DNA from: Rutpela maculata
Taxonomy: Eukaryota > Arthropoda > Insecta > Coleoptera > Cerambycidae
Length of the DNA stretch: 64,000 nucleotides
Assembly (NCBI GenBank): GCA_936432065.2
Contig: OW386289.2
Location: 88,719,736-88,783,735 of the forward strand
Reading direction: 5' to 3'
Positions 45,701 to 57,376 of the stretch are shown piece by piece. Numbering within the stretch: the stretch's first letter is position 1; every line of letters starts with the position of its first letter. A program made the translations under genes and the position numbers. Under the pieces are notes generated by a model. The model saw only the letters and a program-made list of their open reading frames with translations, did no database searches and had not been told where the DNA came from.

Positions 45701-45817
45701 AATCAGAAATTTGGTGCAAACTTTAAAAAACTCTTTTAACACGCAGATGAAAAGATCAAAACCATTTCCAGCTTTCTGACAATTAATTCGCCTACAAACC
45801 TTATGTTGCCTGGCCTA
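42710..45817 (+). mobile_element. 3.1-kb TIR transposon carrying a FEN1/XPG-like gene (Academ-like?)
   Basis: The left end TAGGCCAGGCAACATA (42710) is inverted at the right end (to 45817), and GAA lies on both sides (42707-42709, 45818-45820) as a 3-bp target duplication. The inverted repeats extend about 230-250 bp with perhaps 70-75% identity: shared blocks include AGTTTGCACCAA, TTGTGCTGTAT, CTTTTTTCAGTTTTT and AATAACTCCTAAA. The single gene inside (42949-45184) carries a FEN1/XPG-like nuclease and a Cys-rich C terminus. From memory, Academ-superfamily proteins include an XPG-type nuclease and give 3-4 bp target duplications, so Academ is my best guess. No separate DDE transposase is visible. 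Confidence 0.75.
42949..45184 (+). pseudogene. FEN1/XPG-like nuclease with Cys-rich C terminus, broken
   Basis: The reading order is: 42985-43293 (helical region, KLEELKSRLWVQYFKMV, EMLSYFHTSEHFYYAKS); 43290-43368 (MTIEQSLMRAMKSTGGLSHG); a decayed stretch to 43800 (SFCGVSLCTTEQHVDARLSR, ELAPYPPSLFDE); 43817-44215 with YVIDGVFLLHRVPW and IIVFDGYPDDPTKKSTK, which look like the two N-region Asp blocks of FEN1/XPG nucleases; then, after frameshifts, EDADTTIV and NIDILVLI, matching the I-region Asp blocks; finally 44438-45184, one open frame of 248 codons with FLHAFSGCDSTSAV, then CRNACGCRKQGMKCSPICYN (a CXC-like Cys cluster) and an acidic tail. At least four frameshifts. The order of Asp blocks supports a PIN/FEN-type fold. 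The same protein family recurs in arthropod and cnidarian genomes as far as I recall. Lies between matching TIRs. Confidence 0.75.
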
Positions 45818-45820
45818 GAA

Positions 45821-48482
45821 TTAATTCTATTATTATAGTATTTCAGTTTAGCTACTGTAAAAATGAAACCTAAATGTAGAATTTCATTTATGCGTCTTTT
45901 TTTAACCCGTTTTTACATATTTTAATTTCATAATAGTACATGTTTTTTAAAATACACTTTCAGATGTATCAATAAACCCTCATATTATGATATTTTAACT
46001 TTATTATTGAATATTTATAATTACTATTATACTTAAACTTTGATATAAAATATTTGTTAATAATTATAGAATTCGCATGATTTTAGTTTTAAATCACCAT
46101 TTTCGAATCGCCATTTTCTGTTTAATTTTTTTAAATACAAGTTTCGTAATTAACGACCTCGAAAACCTCTAGGTGAATATTTTCAAGCCAAAATAACAGA
46201 AATTGTTCCAGTTATAAAATTTTCAACATAATTTTTCATAAAATAACGTCTTTTGGAAACAAAAAAAAAAAATTAACGGCAAAAAAAGTGGTCGAAGACC
46301 TAATTTATGATTATAGAGGGTCATTAAAAAAGTTTTCAGGCAAATCTATTCAGGTTTATATTATATATTATATTTAATTGATATAAAATAGAAGATTTTG
46401 TAGAATAATAAATTACATAAAAATTGACGTCATTAAAATTAATTAAGCTCTGTTAGAAAATTATATACCCTTAATGTTATTTCCGCTGTTATTTTCGTAA
46501 AGGGCAAATCATGTAACAGACACCTTTAAAAAATATTTATTTTATTTTATAATTATATAATAAGTGAAAGTGACTTGCTGCTCGAAAATACGACGATACT
46601 TCCATTTTTGAGTAAAGGCAAATCCTTTTAACCATGGCATAGAATAAGTTAAAATAAGTAGATTTTCAAGCAGACCCACCTCGATAAATCATGTCTGATT
46701 ACCCACCCCCTTGCCCCCCGAAAGGGGCTTCTTGTATCAGACTACATATATTTTTTTAAACGGTATGAAAATAGAAATTATTTTATATTTTACTGTTTTC
46801 TCTTATGTGAGGCCCCACAACAAAACTCATGCCAGCAATAACGCATGTTTGGCTATAACTCTAAAACGGATCGAGAACTCAAAATTTTAAAAGATCACCA
46901 TTAGTTTTTCTATCGATCGTTATATAACTTGTACTACGCGTTGTTTATTTAAATAAATTCTCCACTGACGTATAAAGTAGTTGCACATGTAATTGACCTA
47001 TTTCACGTTAGAAATTCTGATAAAAAGTGTTTTAGCGAAAACTAGTTGGTATCACTAAAAATAGTAAAAAGTCACTGCACATGTTGACCAACTCGTCTAA
47101 TTCCCAAACTTTATGGAAATGAAATACCTATAATATAATAATCTTATTATTCAGTATCTTTAATGTCAAGCTTATTTTAGTAAGTTTGGCATTAATGGTA
47201 CTGAAATCAATGAATGTGCAGTGACTTTTAGTGATGCCAATCTAGTTTTCGCCATGACACTTTTTACCAAACTTTCTAACGTGAAATTGGTCAATTGCTT
47301 TATTATCTTTTTTAATAATTTACTATTCTTCTTACAAACTGTAAAAAATATTGATTGCACCCTTTAATAGTTTTCACATTTTCTGTTTTACTATTTTTCC
47401 TTATGTAAAACCCTTTAGAAAAAAGTATAAGGAGGAAATTCCAGCTATTTTTGGCTGTCACGCAGACAATCCAATAAATTAGACACTAGATATAAAAAAA
47501 AATTATGCCACCTTTTCCATCGATTGGGATATAATTTGTAAATGTTATTTATTTAAATTAAGTCGCCAGTGGCGTGCATAGAAAAAGGAGCAACGCATGT
47601 ATTGTGGCAATAGAATCTATTAGTATATGAGCATATGTAGAAAAATTATCCTCCGAGGGGGAATTAATAAAAATAAATAACAATAAATAATAATAAATAT
47701 TATAACTAATAATACATAAATAAAACTATTCTATAATAATAAAACTAAATAATTTTTATGGTGTCGCTTGAGATTTCTAACATCGACATTATCTCAGGTA
47801 TTGTGATAGGTCATATTAAAGATAATTAAAATGTATATAAAAAAAGTTATGTCAGTATTTTCTCTTGTGAACAGTATTTAAAATATTTCGGTAAATACGG
47901 TTCTGGAACACAATAACTGTACCTTTTTTATACTGTTAGGAAATATTGCTAAGAAATGAATCATGACAGTGGTCATGTTAGAATTACATTTCGACGTTTC
48001 CCCTATGACTGCAAAGCACATCTTCAGTGATCTTTACTTCAGGAACTTTGAACACTGAATAAATGCAATTTTACACGATCTACATATTTAAATAAATATT
48101 ACATTCTCTACAAAAAATGATTTTATTTTGTCTAAAAGTAAAATAAAATTACAAATCCAAATAATTAGATAATGACAGTAGTGTCATTAAATAGGCATTT
48201 AAATGATGTCATTGATGATATCGTTTGTCATCGATCATCATTCTTGTCACAAATACACAATATTCTCTAAACAACGCGACGTCATAAATGCTACCGGCCA
48301 CACACTCCAAAGTGACACCATGAAACTAATTTATGAAAAGGCACTTCTTTATGGAAAATCACCCCTACATCCTCCCTTCACTAACTTCGCCACGGAACTA
48401 CATTGCTCCTCTACTAATAATAGCATAATGAAAACCCCATATGTGCAGTATGCCTTATTTTATAAGGCATTAACAAATAAAT
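45821..48482. other. AT-rich region with an inverted repeat near 47 kb
   Basis: About 46982-47095 is inverted at about 47205-47310 (shared CACGTTAGAAA, GCGAAAACTAG and AAAGTCACTGCACAT blocks). The outer flanks of the pair (about 46790-46970 and 47380-47580) look like diverged direct copies (TTTATTTAAATTAA, TCCACTGACG / CGCCAGTGGCG). At 47985-48035 TTTCGACGTTTCCCCTATG resembles a motif often seen at ends of repeated elements. No gene. Confidence 0.5.
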
Positions 48483-48655
48483 AAACAAGCTAGAAACGTA
48501 CTCTTCGCCAATTTACTGAGCTTTTTATATATAATTGTTACACATTCTATAGGATACTCTTCGCAGTTTTCTTGTAAATAATGTTAGTTTTTGGACATCC
48601 TAAATTTTGTGATACCATCTTTGTTGTGGAAAAAATAATATGAAAAAAAAAAAAC

Positions 48656-48722
48656 ATCCAACCTGTGCGGAATTCGAACACGGGACCTTTGGATTGCAAA
48701 CACAAAGACCAATTAGACCAAT
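48656..48722 (-). repeat. tRNA-like segment inside family A copy 2
   Basis: On the minus strand TGGTCTAATTGG resembles box A and GTGTTCGAATTCC box B, 41 bp apart, with an anticodon-arm-like TTTGTGTTTGCAATCCAAA between. Acceptor stem not supported. It is a tRNA-derived insert, not a working gene. Confidence 0.55.
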
Positions 48723-49094
48723 TACAATTCTTTTATTTTATTTAGCTGTGGTTTACATTTCATTTTTTCATCATTTTATATATATCATATATTTCAGTTT
48801 GCAATCAATAAACATTACGTCACATTATCGCGAACAAGCGCGAAGAGTGACGCAACGGCCGGATGTTGTTGGCAAATGATTTCTTTAATAATGTAATTTT
48901 ATTTATAGTAACGATTTCTTTTCAGTTTAATCGTATTTAATAGTAATATAAAAGATTTCACATTTCTAAAAAATTTATTTTGTTTTTACAGGAGAATTAA
49001 GAGTAATATTTTAAAATCCAGGGAAAAATAAAAACAAAAACCCTACTTCGACGTTAAAATGTAAAAACAGCTATCTACTTTAGTGGTAGATTAT

Positions 49095-49172
49095 TTGTTG
49101 GTAATAGAGAATTCGACGGAGGGTCAAGGGGTATAAGGGGAAGAAAGCTCTAGCCGCTGCGCCACCAGCCAT
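49095..49172 (-). repeat. Second tRNA-like segment, strong box A
   Basis: On the minus strand TGGCGCAGCGGCTAGAGC matches the tRNA D-arm/box A consensus very well, and GTCGAATTC 50 bp downstream is a weakened box B. The remainder does not fold as a tRNA by eye. Confidence 0.5.
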
Positions 49173-49661
49173 TGCTGCGAAAATTGATTGTCCGTGATAT
49201 ATATCCTTCGACATTTATACATATTTCAACTCGTATTTTTATGAAATATATATTAGTAAAATTCATAAACAAAAAAAATATACATATTATGGAAATAATA
49301 TTTCGCAAGATTTCCATTTCAGTACAAGCGACAAAAATTAAGAGTTTATATATTTTTTAATTAAATAATTAATAACTTTTTTATTTACTGATCGATTTTC
49401 TTCAAAAACAATAGGGTTCTTCCTCTAGCTAACACTAACTTACTTTCTAAATTTCAATACAATCGGACTTTTCTTTCTTAAGTTATCGTGCTTACAAGAA
49501 ACGTGACGGACGGACGGACAGACGGACATTTTGAAAGTTGTTCAGAATTCGTTCACTAATACAATGATATGAAAATGTTTTCTCTACTAGCGATATTTAC
49601 GATTTTAGAAATGTGCCGATCAAATACAATATACTCTTCGTTTTTGCGAAGAGTATAATAA

Positions 49662-50096
49662 TGGTAAAATTAACAAAAAACATGTTAGAGAAAGTGAAAT
49701 AACTGTCACCATAAAAACCTTCCTAAACCAGGCTTCGAATCATTTTCAAAATATATTCAGAATGGAATGAATGATTATTATTTGTATGTTATGCAAAATG
49801 AAAACTGCTGAAAAATTATTTTTTTCAACAAAATCAAGAGTTCTTTCGAATTATTTAGGCATAATTGTGCAAAATATTTTAAAATTTTATGAACTATCAA
49901 CTATCAATGGAAATAAACACTACAGAAATTGGCAATTTGTTTAGCAATTTAAAATTAGAAATGAAATTAATTCAATATGAAAATAAGAATTTCTGAAACA
50001 TATTTCTTGTAAGGATATCGCTAATCAACTTGAAAAAAAAATGCTCCACCCTTCTTCCTTTCACTTATGGCTTGTGTTACTACTTCTTCCTTTTTA
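49662..50096. other. AT-rich, nothing recognised
   Basis: No ORF or repeat supported. Confidence 0.4.
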
Positions 50097-50271
50097 GTGG
50101 AGTTTAAAATTTGAATGGAATTCTCTGGCTACAATAATTTCAGTGTTTTAATTTGTTGTAGGTATAATAACAATTTTTTGTTAAATCTCTCCATTGCTTC
50201 TTGTAGAATTTTAACAATTTATTTTTCAACACAGAAATTTTCTGCTATTTTTCCTATTATCTCAGGTCATA

Positions 50272-51193
50272 TGGTGCGGGAGCTAAGTGGCTTTTTCGGA
50301 CACACATCGTTACAAGCATTTTCTATACGCTGATTAATTCTATCGAACTTAAATAACGACAAAATAGACTTCTGGCATATTTCAGCCCGTCGAGTTGGCC
50401 ATGGTTCAAGATATAAAAATCAGTGAAATTGTATCATCTTTACAAAGCCAATTTTTTTTGTGTGTACACATTTTATGTTTAAAATGAATAAAATAAGATC
50501 GCCAGAAAGTGTGGGCCATCAGGGGCGCAACCAGAAAGGTCAAAGGGGTAAAAAAACGGAGTTATATAACATCATCGTTACAAACTTTTTTAAGGTTGAG
50601 CATGTTTGTTTAAATGTTTTGAACACAGAAAAAAAATTTCCAGAAAGAAACTCCCGTCAGTAAGGCTAGCCAGAAAGAAAATGTTTAGGGTTTTTGAAGA
50701 AAATTGGATTTTTTTTCGCATATTTCATTTCAGAACTCTAAACTCATCGTTACAAGTTCTGGCTCCTTTTTAAAACGTAAATATAAGCTCCTTCAATAAT
50801 AGAATAGTCTCCCCGTAAAGTTCTTAGTGTCAACAGAAGTACCATAGGCTCTTAAATACACAGGAATTTAACACTTTCGGCTAACTTGACTCCGCACCGT
50901 GCCTCAGATGTATTGTATCATTATTACCTTTCTGGCTGCGCCTCCTGACGGTCCACACTTTCTGGCGATCATATTTTATTCATTCTAAACATAAAATGTG
51001 TACACACAAAAAAATTAACCTTGTAACGATGACATGATTTCACTGATTTTTAAACAGTGTTCGTGACGCTCCTGACAGGAGGTGCCCCTCCAGAAGTCGA
51101 TTTTATGAATCGTTATCATCCATTAAACCATAAAAATATCTCAAAGTTCATAAAACGATGAGCTGCCGAAAAAGCCACCTAGCTCCCGCTCTA
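50272..51193. mobile_element. 922-bp foldback element with ATA target duplication
   Basis: Left terminus TGGTGCGGGAGCTAAGTGGC; right terminus is its near-inverse (GCCACCTAGCTCCCGCTCTA). ATA flanks both sides (50269-50271, 51194-51196). The empty site in the other arm (about 55613-55623) has a single ATA, confirming the duplication. The interior is a second inverted repeat: GATCGCCAGAAAGTGTGG near 50496 and its inverse near 50953, with GGCGCAACCAGAAAGGT between. Non-coding; superfamily not assigned (a 3-bp duplication fits PIF/Harbinger or CACTA). Confidence 0.8.
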
Positions 51194-52431
51194 ATAGTAA
51201 TGGTATCGCAATAATAAAAATACCACACTGTTCGCTATAAAATTATGAATAAACTAGGCATATGAAGAAACTTCTTGATAATTTGTGAATTTGTAAAAAA
51301 AAATAAAAACCACCAAAAATTGCCTTTTTTAAGAAATATGATGTAATAATCCATCAATTTTAACGAAAGTTGGTGGAACCGTGCCTTTTATTGAAATAAA
51401 CCTCCGTGCCAAATTTTAGCGCAAAATATTTATTCAAACGGCTAAAAATCAACAATAATTTCGAAGATTCCATCGCAATTTATTTAAGTGCATCGACTCG
51501 TAGTAGGACAATTTTTCTTTTAAAGTGTAGATTTTTTCATGTACTTTACGGTGGTGTTTGGAAAGTAAAAAAAAAATTAAACTTAAACCAATTTTTTGGA
51601 ATTTAATTGTAATTATGGATATTGCACGTATAAACAATTTCAAATAACTACGTGATTTTTTTGTGAATCCAAAAACGATAAGCGAATTATGAAAGTATAT
51701 GAAATAATCAACGTTTAAAAAAAAGAGTGATGTTCGACTTGCATTTGAATCCGTGATACGATAATTTTTGCATTTTAGTCGATTATAAGTATACATATTA
51801 CATATTGATATTTTTTCTTGAAATTTGTGCACATTTTTCCAAAATGATTATATTTCTCTCTCTGCTAGTTGAAAATTATCCACAATTAAAATTCTTAAAA
51901 TTATATCGCATAAAGTACCATTGAGGACATAACGCACGTTCGAAAAAAAATTATCTCCCCACTCCTTGAATATTGTAACTAGGCAACTAACTTAATTAAT
52001 GGTATACATCACTCCATTTTCATCGTATCGAGTTTTTTTGAAACTTTTTTAGTCCTTTTTCGTATATTGTGATTCTTTTATTTAACAAAATATAATTTGT
52101 TAAGTTTTTATTCATCAAAAATTCAACAATCTTTATTTTTTTTATAATGTTTTCGGCTTTTGTCAAATCTGATTTTCTGTTTCTTTTCAAAATGTTTGTG
52201 TTTTGTGTTCATTATCAATTTTTAATGTATTATAACGTAAAATACTTTGTTTAGCCGTTATTTAATTAAAATGCATTGAAAATTTTAGTTTCAAAATATT
52301 TATTTTGTGGGACCAGACTGGATATCTGAATATGAAGAAAATTGAACACAACATTTACATAAATGATACTTAAAATATATTCTATTTATGAAATTAACGT
52401 GATTACTTTTAATTGGTATACCTATTTATTT

Positions 52432-53150
52432 ATTTTTTATTCACCGATAAATCAACATACATAAATCATTTACAGGTTGCTGTACAAGATAATATCAATA
52501 ATAATTTGAATAATAAATTATAATATAAATATATAAGTACACAAATTTTAATAAGACATATGGCCAAAGCCAGTTAAGTCACTAATCTAATTTACTTAAT
52601 ATTAACATGAAGCAAATATACATGTTTTATGCGTTATTTATGCAATATTTATTATGTGAAGAAAAACAATTAAAAGTTGTATCAAAGTGTTGTTATTCTT
52701 TACATATTACAGTCTTCCTAAAATTACACAATGTTGTATAGCATATGTCATCATCACACAATTATTTCAGATATTATACAACATTCAATGGTGAACTAGA
52801 GTAAATTCTAGTTCTGGAGTTGGATAAATAAAATGTATTTTACTTGGAATAATTCTAATTGGCAAACGTGATAGAAAGTATTGATTCTCAATTAAGCAGT
52901 TAAATTTTTAAAATGGAAAATTGTATACCAGCCACCACACATCATTGAAGTATGATCTTACAAAACGATAGTATAGCACATTGATATAATTTAAGTCTTT
53001 AAATTGTTTTGTAGATGTTATGCTAAAGAATGGTTGCTTAAGTGCCTTCTTGACAATATAATCTATATGATTTACAAATTTAAATTGATAGTCAAAATAC
53101 ACACCAAGATCTTATATTTTGGATATTCGTTTATACGCCCAGTAGTTCAT
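52432..53150 (-). pseudogene. LINE 3' fragment in the palindrome loop
   Basis: On the minus strand 53120-52908 reads DLGVYFDYQFKFVNHIDYIV, then STKQFKDLNYINVLYYRFVRSYFND, which is the region after the RT palm in Jockey/R1-type LINEs. It is followed by ~450 bp of AT-rich 3' UTR ending in AATAAAAAATAAATAAATAG (about 52431-52450), a plausible tail. The catalytic palm is absent (5' truncation). It separates the two arms of the outer palindrome. Confidence 0.7.
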
Positions 53151-53957
53151 GATGTAATTATATTTTAATATCATTTTTTTATTGAATACCAATAACACAG
53201 ACCATTCTTCTACTTTAAAATAACGTTTTTTTCCACAATATACAAAAAAAGACTAAAAATATTTAAAAAATGACTCGATATGATGAAAACGGAGTGATGT
53301 ATACCATTGATTAAGTTAGTTGCCTAGTTACAATATTCAAAGAATGGGGGGATAATTTTTTTTTTTTTCGAATGTGCGTTATGTCCTTAATGGTGTTTAT
53401 GCCATGTAATTTAAAAAAATTTAGTTGTGGATAATTTTCAACTAGCAGAGAGAGGAATATAATCATTTTGGAACAATATGCCCAAATTTTAAGAAAAAAT
53501 ACCAATATGTTTACTTATAATCGACTAAAACGCAAAAACTAACATATCACGGATTCGAATGCAAGTAGAACATCATTCTTTTTTTTAAACGTTGATTATT
53601 TCATATACTTTCATAATTCGCTTATCGTTTTTGGTTTCACAAAAAAAAATTACGTAGTTATTTGAAATTGTTTATACGTGCAATATCCATAATTACAATT
53701 AAATTCCAAAAAATTGGTTTAAAATTAATTTTTTTTTCTTTCTAAACACCACCGTAAAGTACATGTAAAAACCTATACTTTAAAAGAAAAATTGTCCTAC
53801 TACGAGTCGATGCACTTAAACAAAATGCGATGGAAATTTCGAAATTATTGTTGATATTTAGCCGTTTGAATAAATATTTTGCGCTAAAATTTGGCACGAA
53901 GGTTTAGTTCAAATAAAGGGCATGGTTCCACCATCTTTCGTTAAAATTGATGGATTA

Positions 53958-55443
53958 CACAGCAACACAAAAAAAAAACAAAATTCAGACCAGCGAACCA
54001 GACCCATGTATTTTCGGTCGCTGAATCCTAATCCGAGGTCAAAAAAATTCGTACACCCCCAAAATCATTAGCTAGAGCCAAAACACACCCCTGAACTGGG
54101 GTAAAAAGAATATTAAGCTACGAGAATAGTTGTTACATCCTAATCGATCGAATCATACAAATTAAGGTTAAACAGCAGCGTACATACAATAAATATGAAA
54201 CACACCCCCAGTGAGGGGCGAAAACTAGCCCCCATTTATAAAAAAATCGATCCAAAACAGTAATGACTGCTGAAAAAGCTCGAAATGTCTAAGTTTTGTT
54301 AAAGTGATAAGAAACTGCATCAGATCCGACGTAATCTTCATAAACTGCCCCAATAGGGTTGAGAACAACCACCCCCAAGTTTAAAGAACACAAAACAAGA
54401 GAAAACGTAAAATCCAACAGGATTTCTATTTTGCGTAGTACTCTAAAATAGAACTAGAAACTTACGTAACATCAACGTCCTACAGTGTTAACCCTCAGAT
54501 GGTGTGAAAACTACCCCCTATGTAAGATTTATCCATAAAAAGTTACAGTGACTTCTATAAAAATTCGAAACACCTGCGTTGTGTGGAAGTGAGAAGAAAC
54601 TAGACTATGTTCGATGATGTGCTTGAAAACCACTCCCATAGGGTGGCAAGATATCCGTAGGATGCTGGAAATGTGCCTCACGATTTTTGCTAATCATAGC
54701 ATCCATAAAAATGTAAATCCGGTTAGTTTCTCTCTGTTTTTCCAGCATCCTACGGATATAAGGATGGCATCTCGCAACCCCGTGGGGGTGGTTTTCAAGC
54801 ACAGCGTCGAACATAGTCTCACTTCCACACAACGCAGGTGTTTCGAATTTTTACAAAAGTCACTAACTTTTTATGGATAAATCTTACATAGTTTTCACAC
54901 CATCTGAGGGTTGACACTGTAGGACGTTGATGGTACGTAAGTTTCTAGTTTTATTTTAGAGTACTACGCAAAATAGAAATCCTGTTGGATTTTACGTTTT
55001 CTCTTGTTTTGTGTTCTTTAAACTTGAGGGTGGTTGTTCTCAACTCTATAGGGGCAGTTTATGAAGATTACGTCGGACCTGACCTTTATCACTTTAACAA
55101 AACTTAGACATTTTGAGCTTTTTCAGCAGTCATTACTGTTCTGGATCGATTTTTATAAATGGGAGCTAGTTCTCGCCCCTCACTGGGGGGTGTGTTTCAT
55201 ATCTATTGTATGCACGCTGCTGTTTAACCTTAATTTGTATAATTCGATCAAATAGAATGTAACAACTATTCTCGTAGCTTAAAATTTTTTTTACCCCAGT
55301 CCAGGGGTGTTTTTTGGCTCAAGCTAAAGATTTTGGGAGTGTACGAATTTTTTTGACCTCGGATTAGGATTCAGCGACCGAAAATACATAGGGATACATG
55401 GGTCTGGTTCGCTGGTCTGAACTTTTTTTTTGTGGGGGCTGTG
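53958..55443. mobile_element. 1,486-bp CAC...GTG foldback element with TTA duplication
   Basis: It begins CACAGCAACACAAAA and ends GGGGGCTGTG, and TTA flanks both sides (53955-53957, 55444-55446). The empty site in the left arm (about 51342-51352) has a single TTA. The element is palindromic throughout: arms of about 700 bp around a centre near 54690, at roughly 90% identity, with blocks such as CATCCTACGGATAT inverted as ATATCCGTAGGATG. CAC...GTG ends and a 3-bp duplication fit the CACTA (EnSpm) superfamily; TTA also fits PIF/Harbinger. Non-coding. Confidence 0.8.
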
Positions 55444-55806
55444 TTATTACATCATATTTCTTAAACTGTTAAAAACGGCAGTTTTTGGTGGTTTTTATTT
55501 TTTTTACAAATTTACAAATTGTCGAGAAGTTTCTTCATATGCCTAGTCTTATTCATATTTTTATAGCGAACAGTTTGGTATTTTTATTATTGCGATACGA
55601 TTACTATGTCCTGAGATAATAGGAAAAATAGCAGAAAATTTCTGTGTTGAAAAATAAGTTGTTAAAATTCTACAAGAAGCAATTGACGGATTTAACAAAA
55701 AATTGCTCAGAGCACTTGTTATTATAAATACAACAAATTAAAACAATAAAATTGCTGTAGCTAAATAATTCCTTATTAACCTATTTTGATTCTTAATTTG
55801 ACTCCA

Positions 55807-57100
55807 CTATTTTGGGGAAAAAAATGTGTGTTCGTAAGGTTGGGATTCCTTTCCGAAATTCTCATACATTTGGTTAAAGAACCAAAGGATTCAAATAATC
55901 AACAATTAAGAATGGTCTCAAAGTTTGTCATAACAACATCTACGATAAGTATTTCGAAAGAAATAGTATCGACCTGTGTCGAGTGCATAAAAAAACGGAT
56001 GGTTGAGAACTTAGCTCCAATAATGAATGTTCTGTCATAATTTACACCAATAGATGTATTTATCAAGCAAGATTTGTTTGGGGTATAGGCCAGGCTAGAT
56101 AAGTGTCAGAATTAAAAAAAAAAACATAAGTCGTTACAGCAAACTGATAGTGGAATATTGTAGAACATATCATAACTAATGAAGGAAAAATAGTCCGAAC
56201 CACCTGCGATTATCTGGGGGGAAATGGGGTGGGCTTTTAGGGGGGAAAAACGTTTCTTTGCGATTTCTGTCTTAACTACGCATCCTATCGAAAAAAGTTA
56301 AATATAAAAGTTGTAAGTGATAAAGAGATCTACAACTTTTGTGGAGAGCATTTTTATCCTAACCTCAAAATTTTTCGAGATACACGCAAAAAAACTTTTT
56401 TCGGTTTTTTATTTTTTCTTCCACAAAAATAATTCGATTTAGCTCAAACTTGGTGAAAGTATACCTTTTGGTGTCCCACATAAGCACTATTTTTTTTGGA
56501 GCAGAATATTTAGCTGTTGTTGTTTAATTCAATTTCAAAAAAGAAAAAGTGAAATTTTCAACTGCGATTCCTCATAAAAGTACTTGTTTTTTTTGTTTTT
56601 ACTTCTACTTTCAATAAATAAAAAAACAATTTATAGTGCACTGGAAAAAATTTCCGGAAAAGCGAGAATTCCGAAAAAATGCATTTTTCCGTTGTATGTT
56701 TTTTAATTATTGTCAAAAATTTGTTATTATTTATTAAAATTAATATAATTTTGTAATGTCAATGTATGCTACAAACAATAAGTGAAATAATTAATAGTTA
56801 ATTACATTCCTCAACCACGTTTGAATTATTAAACAAACAAAAAAGTATGATCATGATTTCTATGCCTTCTATTGTAACGGTATTGGTACGGCGTATAAAT
56901 GACCGCATTTATATTTATTTGATAATCTTTTAATTTTGATTGTTAATAACTTTTAAATTGTAAAAATTGGTAAAAATTGCTTTGTTAATTTTAATTGTTA
57001 AACACAATAAAAATAATTTTTTGTAAAAATAATAAATATACTTTTTAATACATGATTTTAATATATTTACATTTTGTAGTAAACATACAATTAATAATAT
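55807..57100. other. AT-rich, nothing recognised
   Basis: No supported ORF. A GC-richer patch at 56200-56260 is followed by AT-rich sequence ending in a TAA run at 57101-57113. Confidence 0.4.
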
Positions 57101-57114
57101 TAATAATAATAATA

Positions 57115-57372
57115 GGGTAGTACGAACAAGACACTACGAGACGATTATTTTGAAGAGGAGCGTCGAAGATGTATCGAGAAACCATCGAGCACATTACAGC
57201 CGGCTGTCCAGCTCTAGCCGATAATGCCTACTTAGGTAGACATAACCAAGTGGCAAAAGTAACTTGCGAAAAAGCTAAAGCTAACAGATAATCCTCCTCC
57301 TTACTACCGCTACCAGCCCATGCCAGTCTTGGAATCCACAGATTATTTACTCTATTGGGACAGGCCTATATT
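57115..57372 (+). pseudogene. R2/R4-type retrotransposon fragment, inverted partner
   Basis: The plus strand from GGGTAGTACGAACAAGA (57115) to GGGACAGGCCTATATTA (57372) is the inverse of 57630-57922. It encodes the same region (ETIEHITAGCPALADN, YRYQPMPVLESTDYLLYWDR) but lacks about 22 bp near 57170 and a further stretch near 57260 relative to its partner, so the frame is broken. Both copies start at the same base next to (AAT)n. It stops where its partner continues. Confidence 0.75.
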
Positions 57373-57376
57373 AGGG

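Larger units (their letters stand above)
48483..49661 (+). mobile_element. Helentron/DINE-1-like short element, family A, copy 2
   Basis: The left ~90 bp (from AACAAGCTAGAAACGTACTC) and right ~290 bp (GATCGATTTTCTTCAAAAAC to the hairpin) match copy 1 at 19388-20153. The right end is the hairpin TACTCTTCG-TTTTT-GCGAAGAGTA (49632-49656), and the microsatellite is shorter (GACG/GACA, 49506-49527). The middle is longer than in copy 1 and holds two tRNA-like segments. Non-coding. Confidence 0.65.
50097..55806. mobile_element. 5.7-kb palindromic element with nested insertions
   Basis: GTGGAGTTTAAAATTTGAAT at 50097 is inverted at the right end (TTTGACTCCAC, to 55806). The left arm is 50097-50271 plus 51194-52080; the right arm is 53225-53957 plus 55444-55806; these match through about 1.06 kb. 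The loop (52081-53224) holds a LINE 3' fragment. The left arm is broken by a 922-bp element with ATA duplication, and the right arm by a 1,486-bp element with TTA duplication; each arm keeps the empty site for the other. No transposase for the outer element was found; no target duplication was identified. Confidence 0.8.

Noticed and set aside
48656..48722. A true tRNA gene
   Set aside because: Box A and B are present but acceptor and anticodon stems do not pair by eye; treated as tRNA-like repeat.
54605..54880. Overlapping frames on both strands near the centre of a palindrome
   Set aside because: They contain mirror-image versions of the same peptide because the DNA is palindromic; no domain.
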